DNA from: Nostoc sp. 'Peltigera membranacea cyanobiont' N6
GTDB taxonomy: Bacteria > Cyanobacteriota > Cyanobacteriia > Cyanobacteriales > Nostocaceae
Reading direction: 5' to 3'
Assembly (NCBI RefSeq): GCF_002949735.1
Contig: NZ_CP026681.1
Span: forward strand, 7,594,501-7,658,500
DNA: 64,000 nt
Position 1 is the first letter of the stretch; each line of letters begins with the position of its first letter. A program made the translations under genes and the position numbers. Shown in pieces: positions 52,940 through 62,485 of the stretch. The notes under the pieces were generated by a model, which made no database searches, was not told the DNA's origin, and worked only from the letters and a program-made list of their open reading frames with translations.

Positions 52940-53836
52940 GTTGAAAATTGAGATTTTTGAGCCAGAGCAAGCAACTGGCTCTCAGACTAATTCTCAGACT
53001 AATTCTCTACTTTTTAAGGAGGTTTGGGAGGATAAAGTCTTAGAGGATGTTTTAAAAGTCTTATTGTAAGTATCAAAACGTTCTAGATCCCCCTAAATCC
53101 ACGCCACTTGCTTCACTTGGGGAGACCCCAAGACCGCAGTGGCTCCCCTTCAAAAGGGGGACTTTGATTCTGGTTCCCCCCTTTTGAAGGGGGGTTAGAG
53201 GGGATCGACAAGTGCCTAAAATCACAGCTAAATACTTTTAAAACATCCTCTTAAATTGAACTGTGTTGTTTTATAAAACTCATAAGGCTGTGATTTTCTT
53301 ATTAGCTTGACAAATCAGTCCTTATTCTTCTCGATAAAACTTAGAGTTATTCGGAATTGACCAAATAAATATGATATGGCAATCGTATTTGATTTGTGAG
53401 AATTTACAATCCCAGACCCTCGATTTCGTAAAAGTTGTCGGGGATATTCTTTATCAAGAATGGTTCAGGATTGTTATGGTTGAGTCGAACCATAGCCATC
53501 GCTCTTGTAAATATTAATAAATATCCAACTATTTAGCAAAAATACGCAGATGCTTGGCAACTCTTAATAAATTCTTTATGATTATTATCTGTTACAAATA
53601 ACAAATAGTTATTTACAATAAAGCATCACAATCATTGTTCATAGATATTTCCATGCTTTTGATTGCTATTAACAACAGGGTATCTCGTACTTAAAAGCTG
53701 TAGAATCTAAAGCTCTAAAGCAACTCAAGTTTTCAGATTACACGAGAAGTGAAAAATTAATTAATTAATTATCCCTGATTATAGGCTGAAGCAGAATATT
53801 TACAACCGAAATCAGGTAATACAAGGTTTAGGTATC
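52940..53836. other. Intergenic region, 900 bp, with a MITE
   Basis: Contains the MITE-like element listed next. The remainder (53255-53836) is AT-rich with no gene. Confidence 0.5.
53040..53254. mobile_element. MITE-like element, 215 bp
   Basis: Terminal inverted repeats TTAGAGGATGTTTTAAAAG (53040-53058) and CTTTTAAAACATCCTCTTAA (53235-53254) match perfectly over 18 bp. The inner part has nested palindromes of the GATCCCCC...CCCCTTTTGAAGGGG type. No coding capacity. Confidence 0.88.
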
Positions 53837-54556
53837 ATGATTGACTTTGCACAAACGGAAATAGAACGGAGATTAACTTTATATCAGGTATTTCTCAAGT
53901 TGTATGAACACCACAGCAGTCTTCTAGATGAAATTCTTCAGCTAGAAAACCTATCTCAACCGTCGTTGAGGAAAATGAAGGTATGTTACGTACATGGTGT
54001 AGTGGATACTGCTGCTGTTTATTTGATGACTAACTTATGCGACAATCATACTCAAAGTTTACGACAGCCACAGCAGATATGGACAATAGGTCGTAATCGC
54101 AATAGTGGTATTTGCATTGCTGATAATTATATGTCTCGTCGCCACGCGGCTATTCAATATATTGACGATCGAGGCTTCTACTTTATAGACTTCAACAGTA
54201 CCAATGGCTCCTTTGTGAATGGCGATCGCGCTTTTGGGCCGATCGAGCTCAAAGATGGCGATCGCATCCGTGTAGGCAACATGACTTTTGATTTTTTTAT
54301 GAATTCTACTCACCGTATTTTGCCAGGTGTAGCAATGGAGTTATTAATGCAACTGGTGCAGAAAAAGAAGGAACAATTAGAAATACTTACTTTATCTCCT
54401 GACAGACAAATATCTATACCTGAAAAAGCAGATCAAAATTTAGATGTTTCCAGAAAATCCCCACTATTTGAGAAGTTTAAACATGACTATAACAACTTTA
54501 GTTCAGAACAGAAATCAGAAATTTTAGACCGTTTTTTTAGCAGACAAATACTATAA
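53837..54556 (+). CDS. FHA domain protein
   Basis: 239 residues with a forkhead-associated domain at about 83-157: IWTIGRNRNSGICIADNYMSRRHAAIQYIDDRGFYFIDFNSTNGSFVNG, with the conserved GR, SxxH and NG. FHA domains bind phosphothreonine peptides. The N-terminal 80 residues are helical and unassigned; the C-terminal tail is polar. It likely reads a Ser/Thr-kinase signal; the kinase upstream is a candidate partner by proximity only. Confidence 0.9.
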   Translation: MIDFAQTEIERRLTLYQVFLKLYEHHSSLLDEILQLENLSQPSLRKMKVCYVHGVVDTAAVYLMTNLCDNHTQSLRQPQQIWTIGRNRNSGICIADNYMSRRHAAIQYIDDRGFYFIDFNSTNGSFVNGDRAFGPIELKDGDRIRVGNMTFDFFMNSTHRILPGVAMELLMQLVQKKKEQLEILTLSPDRQISIPEKADQNLDVSRKSPLFEKFKHDYNNFSSEQKSEILDRFFSRQIL

Positions 54557-54684
54557 TATCCCAGCTAAAAAATTAGAAATTATAGCAATTTTTAATTGCG
54601 TGAAGGATATACAATTTGTGGGGACACAAGAATATTGTGCCCTAGTTTTACATTTTTAGATGATTGCAACCATAAACGTAATAA

Positions 54685-54716
54685 AAATGATTGCTCGTCA
54701 TGGAGAGCAATCATTT
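54685..54716. terminator. Hairpin terminator between FHA gene and recA
   Basis: AAATGATTGCTC/GAGCAATCATTT, a perfect 12-bp stem with an 8-nt loop between convergent genes. Confidence 0.75.
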
Positions 54717-54815
54717 CGTTAGGCTTGGTGTACATCAATAACTTGCAAAAGGTGGGTTAGCTGTCTTTATAACCCACTAAATATTCAAAATTGCAGATTA
54801 ATAAATTCACATCCC

Positions 54816-55895
54816 TTATTCTTCTGGCTCTAAGTCGCTTTCTTCCTCTTCATCTTCTTCACTGGCTTTCGCTACGGAGTTAGCAGAAACAACAGCGCCT
54901 TTATCTAGCTTTTCACGCACTAGTTTCTTAATTTCCTCAGCAAATTCAGGTTTTTCTTCTAGATACTTAATGGCGTTGTCTCGTCCTTGGGAGATGTTAT
55001 CGCCGTTATAACTATACCAAGCTCCTTTGCGGACAATAATGGAAGTTTCTTCTGCCAAGTCTACAATACAACCCAAGGTAGAAATTCCTTTACCAAAAAT
55101 AATGTCAAATTCCGCAATCCTAAAAGGTGGCGCTACTTTGTTTTTGGCTACTTTGACTTTAACGCGATTACCAAATTCATCTGTACCTTTTTTCAAGGTT
55201 TGAATCCGGCGAATATCCAAGCGCACCGAAGCGTAAAATTTCAATGCGTTACCGCCAGTTGTGGTTTCTGGGCTACCGTAAGTAACACCGATTTTTTGCC
55301 GCAACTGGTTAATGAAAATTACTGTACAACCAGATTTACCAATGTTACCCGTTATTTTACGTAGAGCTTGGCTCATTAACCGCGCTTGTAAACCAACGTG
55401 AATATCACCCATATCGCCTTCAATTTCAGCGCGGGGAACTAGTGCTGCTACTGAGTCAATGACTACAATATCAACCGCAGCAGAGCGAACAAGCTGATCG
55501 ACAATTTCCAAAGCTGATTCGCCAGTGTCAGGTTGGGAAATCAGCAAATTGTCAATATCTACACCCAATGCCGCAGCATAAGTGGGATCGAGAGCGTGTT
55601 CAGCATCAACGAAAGCAGCAATACCGCCATTTCTTTGCACTTCGGCGAGGGCATGTAAAGCTACCGTAGTCTTACCAGAACTTTCTGGCCCATAAATTTC
55701 AATTACCCGCCCCTTGGGTAAACCACCGCCCAATGCTAAATCTAGAGTCAGCGCTCCACTGGAAATTGTTTCCACCCGCATCCGGGTAGCATCACCCAGG
55801 CGCATGATTGCTCCTTTACCAAAGCTGCGCTCAATCTGGTTTAGCACCATAGTCAGCGCTTTTTGCTTGCCGGAAGTATCGGTGTTGATAGCCAT
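54816..55895 (-). CDS. recA: Recombinase RecA
   Basis: A 359-residue RecA with Walker A GPESSGKT (69-76) and Walker B VVIDSVAALVP. L1/L2 DNA-binding loops (HVGLQARLMSQALRKI and GVTYGSPETTTGGNALKF) are present, and the highly acidic C-terminus (EEDEEEESDLEPEE) modulates filament formation. It performs strand exchange and repair in the cytoplasm. No LexA-type SOS box is evident in the 60 bp upstream. Confidence 0.97.
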   Translation of the reverse strand: MAINTDTSGKQKALTMVLNQIERSFGKGAIMRLGDATRMRVETISSGALTLDLALGGGLPKGRVIEIYGPESSGKTTVALHALAEVQRNGGIAAFVDAEHALDPTYAAALGVDIDNLLISQPDTGESALEIVDQLVRSAAVDIVVIDSVAALVPRAEIEGDMGDIHVGLQARLMSQALRKITGNIGKSGCTVIFINQLRQKIGVTYGSPETTTGGNALKFYASVRLDIRRIQTLKKGTDEFGNRVKVKVAKNKVAPPFRIAEFDIIFGKGISTLGCIVDLAEETSIIVRKGAWYSYNGDNISQGRDNAIKYLEEKPEFAEEIKKLVREKLDKGAVVSANSVAKASEEDEEEESDLEPEE

Positions 55896-56339
55896 TTCTG
55901 CCTCTAATGCCTCTAAATATATGGTTTTAAGGAGTGTTGTTTGGGAGTTTGAGTAGAACAGATATACTATTTTAACCAGAAAATTCTGGAATAGGACTTC
56001 TCAAATCAAAAAAAGGGGTGTGACAAGATCGTAACTCGATCGCTACCAGATTAGGGTAGTTTTGCACAATGATACCAACTTGCATTCAGAGATAGCTTTT
56101 TTTAGCTGGGTAAACAAGGGATTTTCAAAGAAAAACTATCTAAATAACACTGTCAGTAGAACCTTCTTTGTGAAGATTTGCAAAGGTAGCTAAATTAGGA
56201 GCGATCGCTAGCAGGGTAAAGGCACAGGAGTTATGAATCTCATACTGGATAAGAATGACCTCTAAAACGCCTAAACCCTTGGTATTATATGTTTATGTAG
56301 CGGCGATTTCTAGTAATTACGTATATTTAGTTACATAGT
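55896..56339. other. Intergenic region, 440 bp
   Basis: AT-rich; no gene, repeat array or RNA recognised. Confidence 0.5.
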
Positions 56340-56813
56340 TTAGTTGCTCTCATACATCTGTTTATGCTTGGCTAAAAGCTCTTGGTATTTCTTATTTGTC
56401 TTTGCTTGTATCCACTTGACTTTAAATATTGCTGCTGATTCAGCTTTAACTTGGTCTACTTGGTATGGAAGAATCTCTTTTTTGTCCCCTGAAGTTTCCG
56501 ATTTTTGTTTATACTTTCTGCCGCTTTTATGATTAGCATAACGGCGGGAGCGAGTATAACCCATTTGGATAAACTTTCGTGCCATATCTGCGCCGATAAA
56601 ATCATCTTGTTCTAAATAATCAAGAAACATATCGTAGATTTTTGCACTCGATTCTCTAGCAATATCAGGAGTTTTAAACCGCCAATAGGGAAGAATTTCT
56701 GATTTGTATGGTTCTACTAAAAGTACGCCCTGTTCACCCTTGCCAACACGATATAACTCAGGATGTTGACGAAAATCAATATTTTTAAAGTCTAAAGAAT
56801 AATCAAATGGCAT
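56340..56813 (-). CDS. DUF4385 family protein
   Basis: 157 residues: FDYSLDFKNIDFRQHPELYRVGKGEQGVLLVEPYKSEILPYWRFKTPDIA, then a Lys-rich tail (RSRRYANHKSGRKYKQK, WIQAKTNKKYQELLAKHK). This is the DUF4385 family, small cytoplasmic proteins of unknown function found in many bacteria. The high positive charge hints at nucleic-acid contact, which is inference only. Confidence 0.8.
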   Translation of the reverse strand: MPFDYSLDFKNIDFRQHPELYRVGKGEQGVLLVEPYKSEILPYWRFKTPDIARESSAKIYDMFLDYLEQDDFIGADMARKFIQMGYTRSRRYANHKSGRKYKQKSETSGDKKEILPYQVDQVKAESAAIFKVKWIQAKTNKKYQELLAKHKQMYESN

Positions 56814-56891
56814 GATAGATTTTTATTAGAAATAATAAACTTTTAATCAAAAGTTAAACTTCTATCTAAAGTATTGAGATTTTGTTCTACT

Positions 56892-57359
56892 ATGCTATCT
56901 AGCACCCAATCCGTGAAAAGTGTCCTTGCGCCAGGAAATCTGCGTAAAGTACATCACATTGCCCTCAACGTCCAGGATATGCAAGCTTCCCGCTACTTTT
57001 ATGGCACAATTTTGGGTTTGCACGAACTCACAGGCGACGAAGTACCCGCAACCCTAGTGGAACTTGTTGCATCTGGGAAAGTAGCCAACTTTATTACCCC
57101 GGATGGTACAATTCTGGATTTATTTTGGGAACCAGAATTATCACCACCAGATCCTAATCCAGAGAAGACATTCACCAGAGCCTACCATCTGGCTTTTGAT
57201 ATCGATCCGCAGTTATTCGATCGCGCGGTGGCAGTCATCGGGGAAAATAAAATAGCGATCGCACATGGTCCAATTACGCGCCCTACTGGTAGAGGTGTGT
57301 ATTTTTACGATCCAGATGGCTTTATGATTGAAATTCGTTGCGATCCAGAAGCTAGTTAA
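56892..57359 (+). CDS. VOC family (glyoxalase-like) protein
   Basis: 155 residues from ATG 56892 (a TTG 18 bases earlier is in frame). The motif KVHHIALNVQDMQASRYFYGTILGL supplies the first His; YHLAFDIDPQLFDRAV begins the second half; the end GRGVYFYDPDGFMIEIRCDPE carries the metal-binding Glu. A likely metal-dependent enzyme acting on small metabolites; substrate unknown. Confidence 0.87.
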   Translation: MLSSTQSVKSVLAPGNLRKVHHIALNVQDMQASRYFYGTILGLHELTGDEVPATLVELVASGKVANFITPDGTILDLFWEPELSPPDPNPEKTFTRAYHLAFDIDPQLFDRAVAVIGENKIAIAHGPITRPTGRGVYFYDPDGFMIEIRCDPEAS

Positions 57360-57387
57360 CTTAGGACTAATAACAAAAATCTCTACT

Positions 57388-57684
57388 ATGACTGCAAAAC
57401 TTACACAAATCTTTAAAGTAATTGAAGACGCGATCGCAAAACCGCCAATTCCACACGAACCATACAAGCAATCATTGAAAGCCTGGGCGATGTATTGTTT
57501 GCGAGAAAAAGGTTTTATAGTCGTTTATGCTCAAAATGCCGACTTTGCTATTGAAAGAAAGCGCGAAGAAAAGCTATATTTTAAAGTTTCAAATAGCCCC
57601 GATGATTTAGATAATTCTCTTAGCTGGATTGTTTGGGATAGTACAACCAAAAACGCCAGTCTCATTCCCCAAAAAATCGACTGA
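57388..57684 (+). CDS. Hypothetical protein
   Basis: The ATG at 57388 (MTAKLTQIFKVIEDAIAKPP) is preferred over an upstream frame overlapping the VOC gene; it leaves a 28-bp gap. The 98-residue product has a helical start and a KGFIVVYAQNADFAIERKREEKLYFKV core that reads as alternating strands. I do not recognise the family. Operon-like spacing with the VOC gene suggests joint expression. Confidence 0.65.
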   Translation: MTAKLTQIFKVIEDAIAKPPIPHEPYKQSLKAWAMYCLREKGFIVVYAQNADFAIERKREEKLYFKVSNSPDDLDNSLSWIVWDSTTKNASLIPQKID

Positions 57685-57736
57685 TGTCAGTAATCCATTA
57701 TTGACTGCAACTTTTTCAATAATTCTTCTGGTCGAA

Positions 57737-57868
57737 TTAAGTAGGCATGCACAAATAAATATAACTATGTAACGAAAAGTAAAAGCGGTGAAAACCTTGT
57801 GATTGCTTCACTCCACTTCGTTGCGTTCGCAATGACATAGTTATAAATTTTCTCACCCACCTACTTAA
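57737..57868. mobile_element. MITE-like element, 132 bp
   Basis: Ends TTAAGTAGG (57737) and CCTACTTAA (57860-57868) are inverted. The similarity extends inward to a shared ATAACTATGT/ACATAGTTAT pair. The interior GCTTCACTCCACTTCGTTGC has the look of Nostoc dispersed repeats. Non-coding. Confidence 0.8.
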
Positions 57869-57989
57869 GCTTTAGATAGTTTATATTCATCGATACGTTT
57901 TTTCGTTGCTTCTTAATCTTGGTTGTGAACAAGAGGAATTTAGACGTGTTTGGCATAATTTTATTTGTCATGTATTTGTGCAACTATCT

Positions 57990-58691
57990 TCATTCACCAG
58001 ATAATTTCTGAACAAATATTTGATGTTCTGGCGAATTTAATCCCAACTGCAATACAGCTAATACTTGCTGCATATTCCCAGCAAGTAAATCTGACATTGA
58101 CAACCACAAACCAGGAAATACTTGACTTTTGATAATTCCATCTGCATCCACTTCTAAGGAAACATATTCTCCTTGTTGCAGGCGAAACCAATCTAATTTA
58201 TTTTCAAATATTTGCCAAATAATGTATTCTTTTGCCCCATTCCGACCATAGACTTTTTTCTTGTCATGTAAATCAATAGCAACACTGCTAGCTGCTATCT
58301 CTATTACGAGTTCTGGCGCACCTTCGATGTAATCATCATCACTCAAACGAGATTGTCCTTGAGATGTTGGCGTTATTAATAGCACTCCATCAGGTTGTGG
58401 TTCATTGTCTCGATCTAAGCGGACTGTTGGCTCAATTCCCAATCTCACACCAGGGGTTGATACTTCATAAACTCCTAACCAAGTGATTGTATGGCCATGT
58501 GGTTCAGCATGGCTTTCAAAGCGTAATGGGGATGCCAAGTATACAACTCCTTCAATTAATTCTGCCTTTTGATGACGGGGCATTGCTTGATAGCGGCGTT
58601 CAAATTCGTAGCGAGTGAGGCGATCTCCATTTTCTAAAGGAGGAATTCGTTGTTTGAGTGATAGCTTGACCATGATTTTCGTCTCTGGCAA
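57990..58691 (-). CDS. Uma2 family (DUF820) putative nuclease
   Basis: A 233-residue second Uma2 protein in the window. Family motifs: YEFERRYQAMPRHQKAELIEGVVYLASP, DNEPQPDGVLLI, GAPELVIEIAASSVAIDLHDKKKVYGRNGAKEYIIW and PGLWLSMSDLL. The PD-(D/E)XK-like acidic residues (Asp in QPDG, Glu in VIEIA) and the Lys in DKKKVY are in place. Monocistronic; role unknown. Confidence 0.88.
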   Translation of the reverse strand: MPETKIMVKLSLKQRIPPLENGDRLTRYEFERRYQAMPRHQKAELIEGVVYLASPLRFESHAEPHGHTITWLGVYEVSTPGVRLGIEPTVRLDRDNEPQPDGVLLITPTSQGQSRLSDDDYIEGAPELVIEIAASSVAIDLHDKKKVYGRNGAKEYIIWQIFENKLDWFRLQQGEYVSLEVDADGIIKSQVFPGLWLSMSDLLAGNMQQVLAVLQLGLNSPEHQIFVQKLSGE

Positions 58692-58749
58692 AGAGTTTTA
58701 CTTTATTATGGCTTGGGACATATTTTTCTTGTGATGTACCGTCCAAGCC

Positions 58750-59532
58750 TCATCTGGTCAAAACATCGCTAGAATCAGGTTTCTCAAATATCATTAAATG
58801 CTGTCGAGGTAATAAGTTTTTAGTTTCGCGCCAAACCAAACCAACAGCTTGCATTTCTTTACGGACTTGCTTTTGAGTCATTTTGTGCAAACCTTTAATC
58901 ATAATAAAAGGATTTTCACCCCGGTACTCAACCAGCACTACCTTACCACCAGGTTTAAGTGCTTTCACAATTCCTTGCATCACTTCTTGCGGATACTCAA
59001 GTTCATGGTAAGCATCTACCATCAAAGCCAAATCGACACTTTCACATGGTAAGTTGGGGTTACTAAGGGTTGCCAAAACAGGATCGACATTGGTGATATT
59101 TTTCTCTTTTTTAAACAACTCAATTATTTCCAACATTTCTGGCTGAACATCCACAGCCAAAACCTTTCCATCTGTTAATAACGGGGCGATGCGAAAGCTT
59201 AAATAACCTGTACCAGCACCAATATCTGCCACTACATTGTTAGATTGAAGGTTAAGGAGGCTAACTATTTTACTTGGCTGTTCCTCCACCTCTCGGCTTT
59301 GTCGTTCTAGCCAGCCAGCGCCTGTGTATCCCATAACTTTAGCGATTTCCCGTCCCATGTAATATTTGCCGATACCATCTGGACTATGGATAATACGCTG
59401 TTCGTAAACTGCGTAGGCGTAGCCCGTCGTAGACATCGCACCAGTCGCGGCTTGTGCTGTCAGGGTTGGATTCAGCAGCCAGCAACTCAGCATCACAACA
59501 AAAGTTACTATAAAGTGGAGAAAATTTGACAT
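58750..59532 (-). CDS. Exported SAM-dependent methyltransferase
   Basis: The ATG at 59532 gives a signal peptide or membrane anchor (MSNFLHFIVTFVVMLSCWLLNPTLTAQA). The class I methyltransferase core follows: VADIGAGTGYLSFRIAPLL, the acidic LAVDVQPEM, VDLALMVDAYHELEYPQEVM and LKPGGKVVLVEY. A methyltransferase with an export signal is unusual since SAM is cytoplasmic, so a membrane anchor facing the cytoplasm may be the better reading. Residues ATGAMSTTGYAYAVYE are partly encoded by a dispersed repeat (59405-59440). Confidence 0.87.
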   Translation of the reverse strand: MSNFLHFIVTFVVMLSCWLLNPTLTAQAATGAMSTTGYAYAVYEQRIIHSPDGIGKYYMGREIAKVMGYTGAGWLERQSREVEEQPSKIVSLLNLQSNNVVADIGAGTGYLSFRIAPLLTDGKVLAVDVQPEMLEIIELFKKEKNITNVDPVLATLSNPNLPCESVDLALMVDAYHELEYPQEVMQGIVKALKPGGKVVLVEYRGENPFIMIKGLHKMTQKQVRKEMQAVGLVWRETKNLLPRQHLMIFEKPDSSDVLTR

Positions 59533-59688
59533 TTGGTTATGACTGATCTGGATAGCTATAAACAGCAACTAAGAGAATTTTAAGGATAATGACAGTTTAA
59601 TCTCATAGGCCGATGTGGAAGTAAACATTTTCAGGATTTACTTGAACAGCCCCTTTAAAAACTTCTAATCCAAGCTTTGGACGCTTAT

Positions 59689-61950
59689 ATGCAAAACCTG
59701 TCCCTAATGTTAGTGCCTGTACTCGCTGCACAGAAAGTAGCAGGTGACGGTTTAATTAAACCTCTCGGTCATCATGAGTTGCTGTTGGTGCTAGTACAAC
59801 TGTCACTATTGCTTCTGGTAGCGCGGGGATTAGGTGAGTTGATGCGCCGGATTAACCTCCCACCTGTCGTTGGGGAATTACTGGCGGGTGTGTTGCTGGG
59901 CCCTTCTCTATTTGGTTTACTCCTTCCAGATTTACAGGCGCTGATCTTTCCCAAAAGTCAAGAACAGTCTAATTTACTTTCGGTGATTTCTTGGTTAGGC
60001 GTGTTATTTTTGCTGATTGTAACTGGCTTGGAGACGGATCTAAAGCTGATTCTTCGTAAGGGTAAAACGGCTCTGCTGATTTCACTCGGCGGAATTATTG
60101 TTCCGTTTATCACCGGATTTGGACTGGGCTGGCTATTGCCAGATAGTTTTTTAGCCGATCCAGAAAAGCGACTGGTATTCAGTTTATTTATTGCCACAGC
60201 AATGAGTATTTCGGCAGTACCAGTGATTGCTAAAGTGCTGATGGACTTAAACCTGATTCGCCGTGACATTGGTCAAGTTACCTTAGCGGCTGGGATGACT
60301 GACGACACCATTGGCTGGATTTTACTTTCTGTAGTTTCAGGTCTAGCTAGTAGCGGCAAATTTGACTTTGGGACAATTTTCCACTCCGTAAGTGCAGCTA
60401 TATTGTTTTTAGCGATCGCTTTCACAATTGGGCGTACCATTGTAGACCAGATTTTGCGGTGGGTTGATGACTACGTTGGCGGTATCTCCGCTAGTATATC
60501 GGCTGTGCTAATTCTTTCGCTCTCGGCAGCAGCACTTACCCACGCATTAGGTCTGGAAGCAGCATTAGGTGCTTTTGTGCTGGGAATTCTAGCTGGTCAA
60601 TCTCGCCGCTTTAGTAATGAAGCTGGACATCTGCTAGAAGTATTCACAGCAGCTTTTCTAGCACCCATTTTTTTTGCTTCAGCTGGCTTGAAAGTTAATC
60701 TACTAACTCTGTTAGTACCCCAGACGTTGATATTTGGCTTAATTGTTCTTGTTGTTGCCTGTGTTGGCAAATTTACAGGAGCTTACATTGGTTCTCGTGT
60801 CGGCGGCTTGAGTCATTGGGAAGGTTTAGCGATGGGTTCCGGGATGAATGCTCGCGGGGCGATGGAAATTGTCGTTGCTACCATTGGTTTATCTTTGGGA
60901 GTGCTGAATCCCCAGATGTACTCGATTATTGTGATGGTGGCGATCGTCACTTCCCTAATGGCTCCACCCCTTTTGCGCTGGTGTTTGTCGAACGTGGTGA
61001 TGAGTGACGAGGAAGCGCAACGTTTGGAACAAGAAGAACAAGATAGCCGCAGCTTTATTAAACAGATTCAGCGTGTTCTGATACCTACTAGTGGTGGCCC
61101 CAACATCCAACTCGCAGCGCAACTAGTTGGTTACATGGCTCACCAAAACTCCATAGAAGTGACATCTCTATATGCCCTGAGTGACAAGCAGCCCCAAAAA
61201 AAAGCCCGCCGGACGGCAACCCAGGTTAAAGATACGGCTGCCGAGGAAGCTCTGGCTTCTATCGCTGAGGAAATGCAGCTACCTGCTGATACAACTCTGC
61301 AAACAAAAACGGAGTCTGGGCGTAGTAAAGCAGAAGTAATTCTGAATGAAGCAAACAAAAACTATGACTTGATCGTATTGGGAGCTTCTGAACAGATGCG
61401 CCCTCAGAAAAAATTGTTCAATTTGCTTGTAGATCGGGTAGTACAAGAAGCGCCATGTGCAACGATGGTAGTAAAGTCGCATTTACCCCAACCCAAAGGC
61501 GAGATATGCAAAATTGCTCAACAAAAGCTGACAAAGATTCTAGTGCCAACGGTGGGGACAGAATATAGTAAAAATGCTGTAGAGATGGCAAGTACGATCG
61601 CTGCTCAGACCGGAGCATTAGTAATGATTGTAAACGTGATTAATTTGCCCCAGGTTGAGTATATTCTTTACGAGCAGCGATCGCTAGCTCCAGCAAAGGA
61701 AATTGCTCGCGATCTGCTCGAACAGCAAGCATCAATTGGCCGCAATCTGGATGCTGATGTGAAAACCTATATTCTTCAAGGAAACAGCCCAGAAAAGGAA
61801 ATTCTCAAGTTTGCCCAAGCCGAGGAAGTTGACCTAATTATTCTAGGGAGTAATATCCGAATGGTTACGGGTCGCGTTTTCTTCGGTCACAGAGTGGATG
61901 TAATTCTAAGTAAAGCCCATTGCCCAGTAGCGGTAATTACTGCGCCATAA
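59689..61950 (+). CDS. CPA2 cation:proton antiporter with two universal-stress domains
   Basis: 753 residues from ATG 59689 (a TTG 12 bases upstream is in frame). The antiporter has about 12 membrane segments (30-440) including INLPPVVGELLAGVLLGPSLFG and the catalytic-type GMTDDTIGWILL. Two Usp-like domains follow (about 455-590 and 610-753), the second with the ATP-type loop LGSNIRMVTGRVFFGHRVDVILSKAHCPVAVI. It probably exchanges Na+ or K+ for protons, gated by nucleotide binding to the Usp domains. No regulator is adjacent. Confidence 0.92.
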   Translation: MQNLSLMLVPVLAAQKVAGDGLIKPLGHHELLLVLVQLSLLLLVARGLGELMRRINLPPVVGELLAGVLLGPSLFGLLLPDLQALIFPKSQEQSNLLSVISWLGVLFLLIVTGLETDLKLILRKGKTALLISLGGIIVPFITGFGLGWLLPDSFLADPEKRLVFSLFIATAMSISAVPVIAKVLMDLNLIRRDIGQVTLAAGMTDDTIGWILLSVVSGLASSGKFDFGTIFHSVSAAILFLAIAFTIGRTIVDQILRWVDDYVGGISASISAVLILSLSAAALTHALGLEAALGAFVLGILAGQSRRFSNEAGHLLEVFTAAFLAPIFFASAGLKVNLLTLLVPQTLIFGLIVLVVACVGKFTGAYIGSRVGGLSHWEGLAMGSGMNARGAMEIVVATIGLSLGVLNPQMYSIIVMVAIVTSLMAPPLLRWCLSNVVMSDEEAQRLEQEEQDSRSFIKQIQRVLIPTSGGPNIQLAAQLVGYMAHQNSIEVTSLYALSDKQPQKKARRTATQVKDTAAEEALASIAEEMQLPADTTLQTKTESGRSKAEVILNEANKNYDLIVLGASEQMRPQKKLFNLLVDRVVQEAPCATMVVKSHLPQPKGEICKIAQQKLTKILVPTVGTEYSKNAVEMASTIAAQTGALVMIVNVINLPQVEYILYEQRSLAPAKEIARDLLEQQASIGRNLDADVKTYILQGNSPEKEILKFAQAEEVDLIILGSNIRMVTGRVFFGHRVDVILSKAHCPVAVITAP

Positions 61951-62161
61951 TCGTTCTCAGCTTAGATACATTTTAAGAAAATACATCCTTAGCACATCAG
62001 CTTTCTACTGGCACACTTGCCATTCTGGCTTCTGACTCCTGAGTTCTTCTAGCTCAACTACAAATACTCATTTTGTCAGTTTGTCTATTTAAGCTATGTT
62101 TGGTAAATAAAATAAGAAGCCTACACAAACGGCTGCTATTCTACACTTGATATAAAGCATT

Positions 62162-62428
62162 GTGAGTGCGAAAAGACGACTGCCAGAAACCATTGCCCAT
62201 GTCAGAATCACTCGCCAATCCTGGCAACACGGCTTCCTTGAGGGTGAAGTGAGTGCAGGTGAGTTTGAGTGGCATTTCCAGTGGCATTTTCGCCGAGGAG
62301 AACTTGCCGTCAAGCCTTCCCAAGGCCGCGCTTTAATCAAAGAACCCCTTGGTCGATTTTTGGAGCAACAAGATTATCAGCTAGAGCCTGGAGGAGATTA
62401 TGCTTTTACTATTCGGGCGGAACTCTAG
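62162..62428 (+). CDS. DUF3146 family protein
   Basis: 88 residues with a GTG start. The sequence TIAHVRITRQSWQHGFLEGEVSAGEFEWHFQWHFRRGELAVKPSQGRALIKEPLGRFLEQQDYQLEPGGDYAFTIRAEL fits the cyanobacterial DUF3146 family as I remember it. It is small, soluble and beta-rich, with no known function. The stop is followed by a GAGTTAG heptamer repeat (62428-62480). Confidence 0.75.
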   Translation: MSAKRRLPETIAHVRITRQSWQHGFLEGEVSAGEFEWHFQWHFRRGELAVKPSQGRALIKEPLGRFLEQQDYQLEPGGDYAFTIRAEL

Positions 62429-62485
62429 AAGTTATAAGTTATGAGTTAGGAGTTAGGAGTTGTAAAGATATTAATTCCTAACTCA
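62428..62485. repeat. STRR (GAGTTAG type)
   Basis: A few copies of TATGAGTTAGGAGTTAGGAGTTG directly after the DUF3146 gene, in the spacer before pepA. Confidence 0.7.

Noticed and set aside
57994..58191. 65-codon frame inside the second Uma2 gene
   Set aside because: Out-of-frame shadow; the main frame has complete family motifs.
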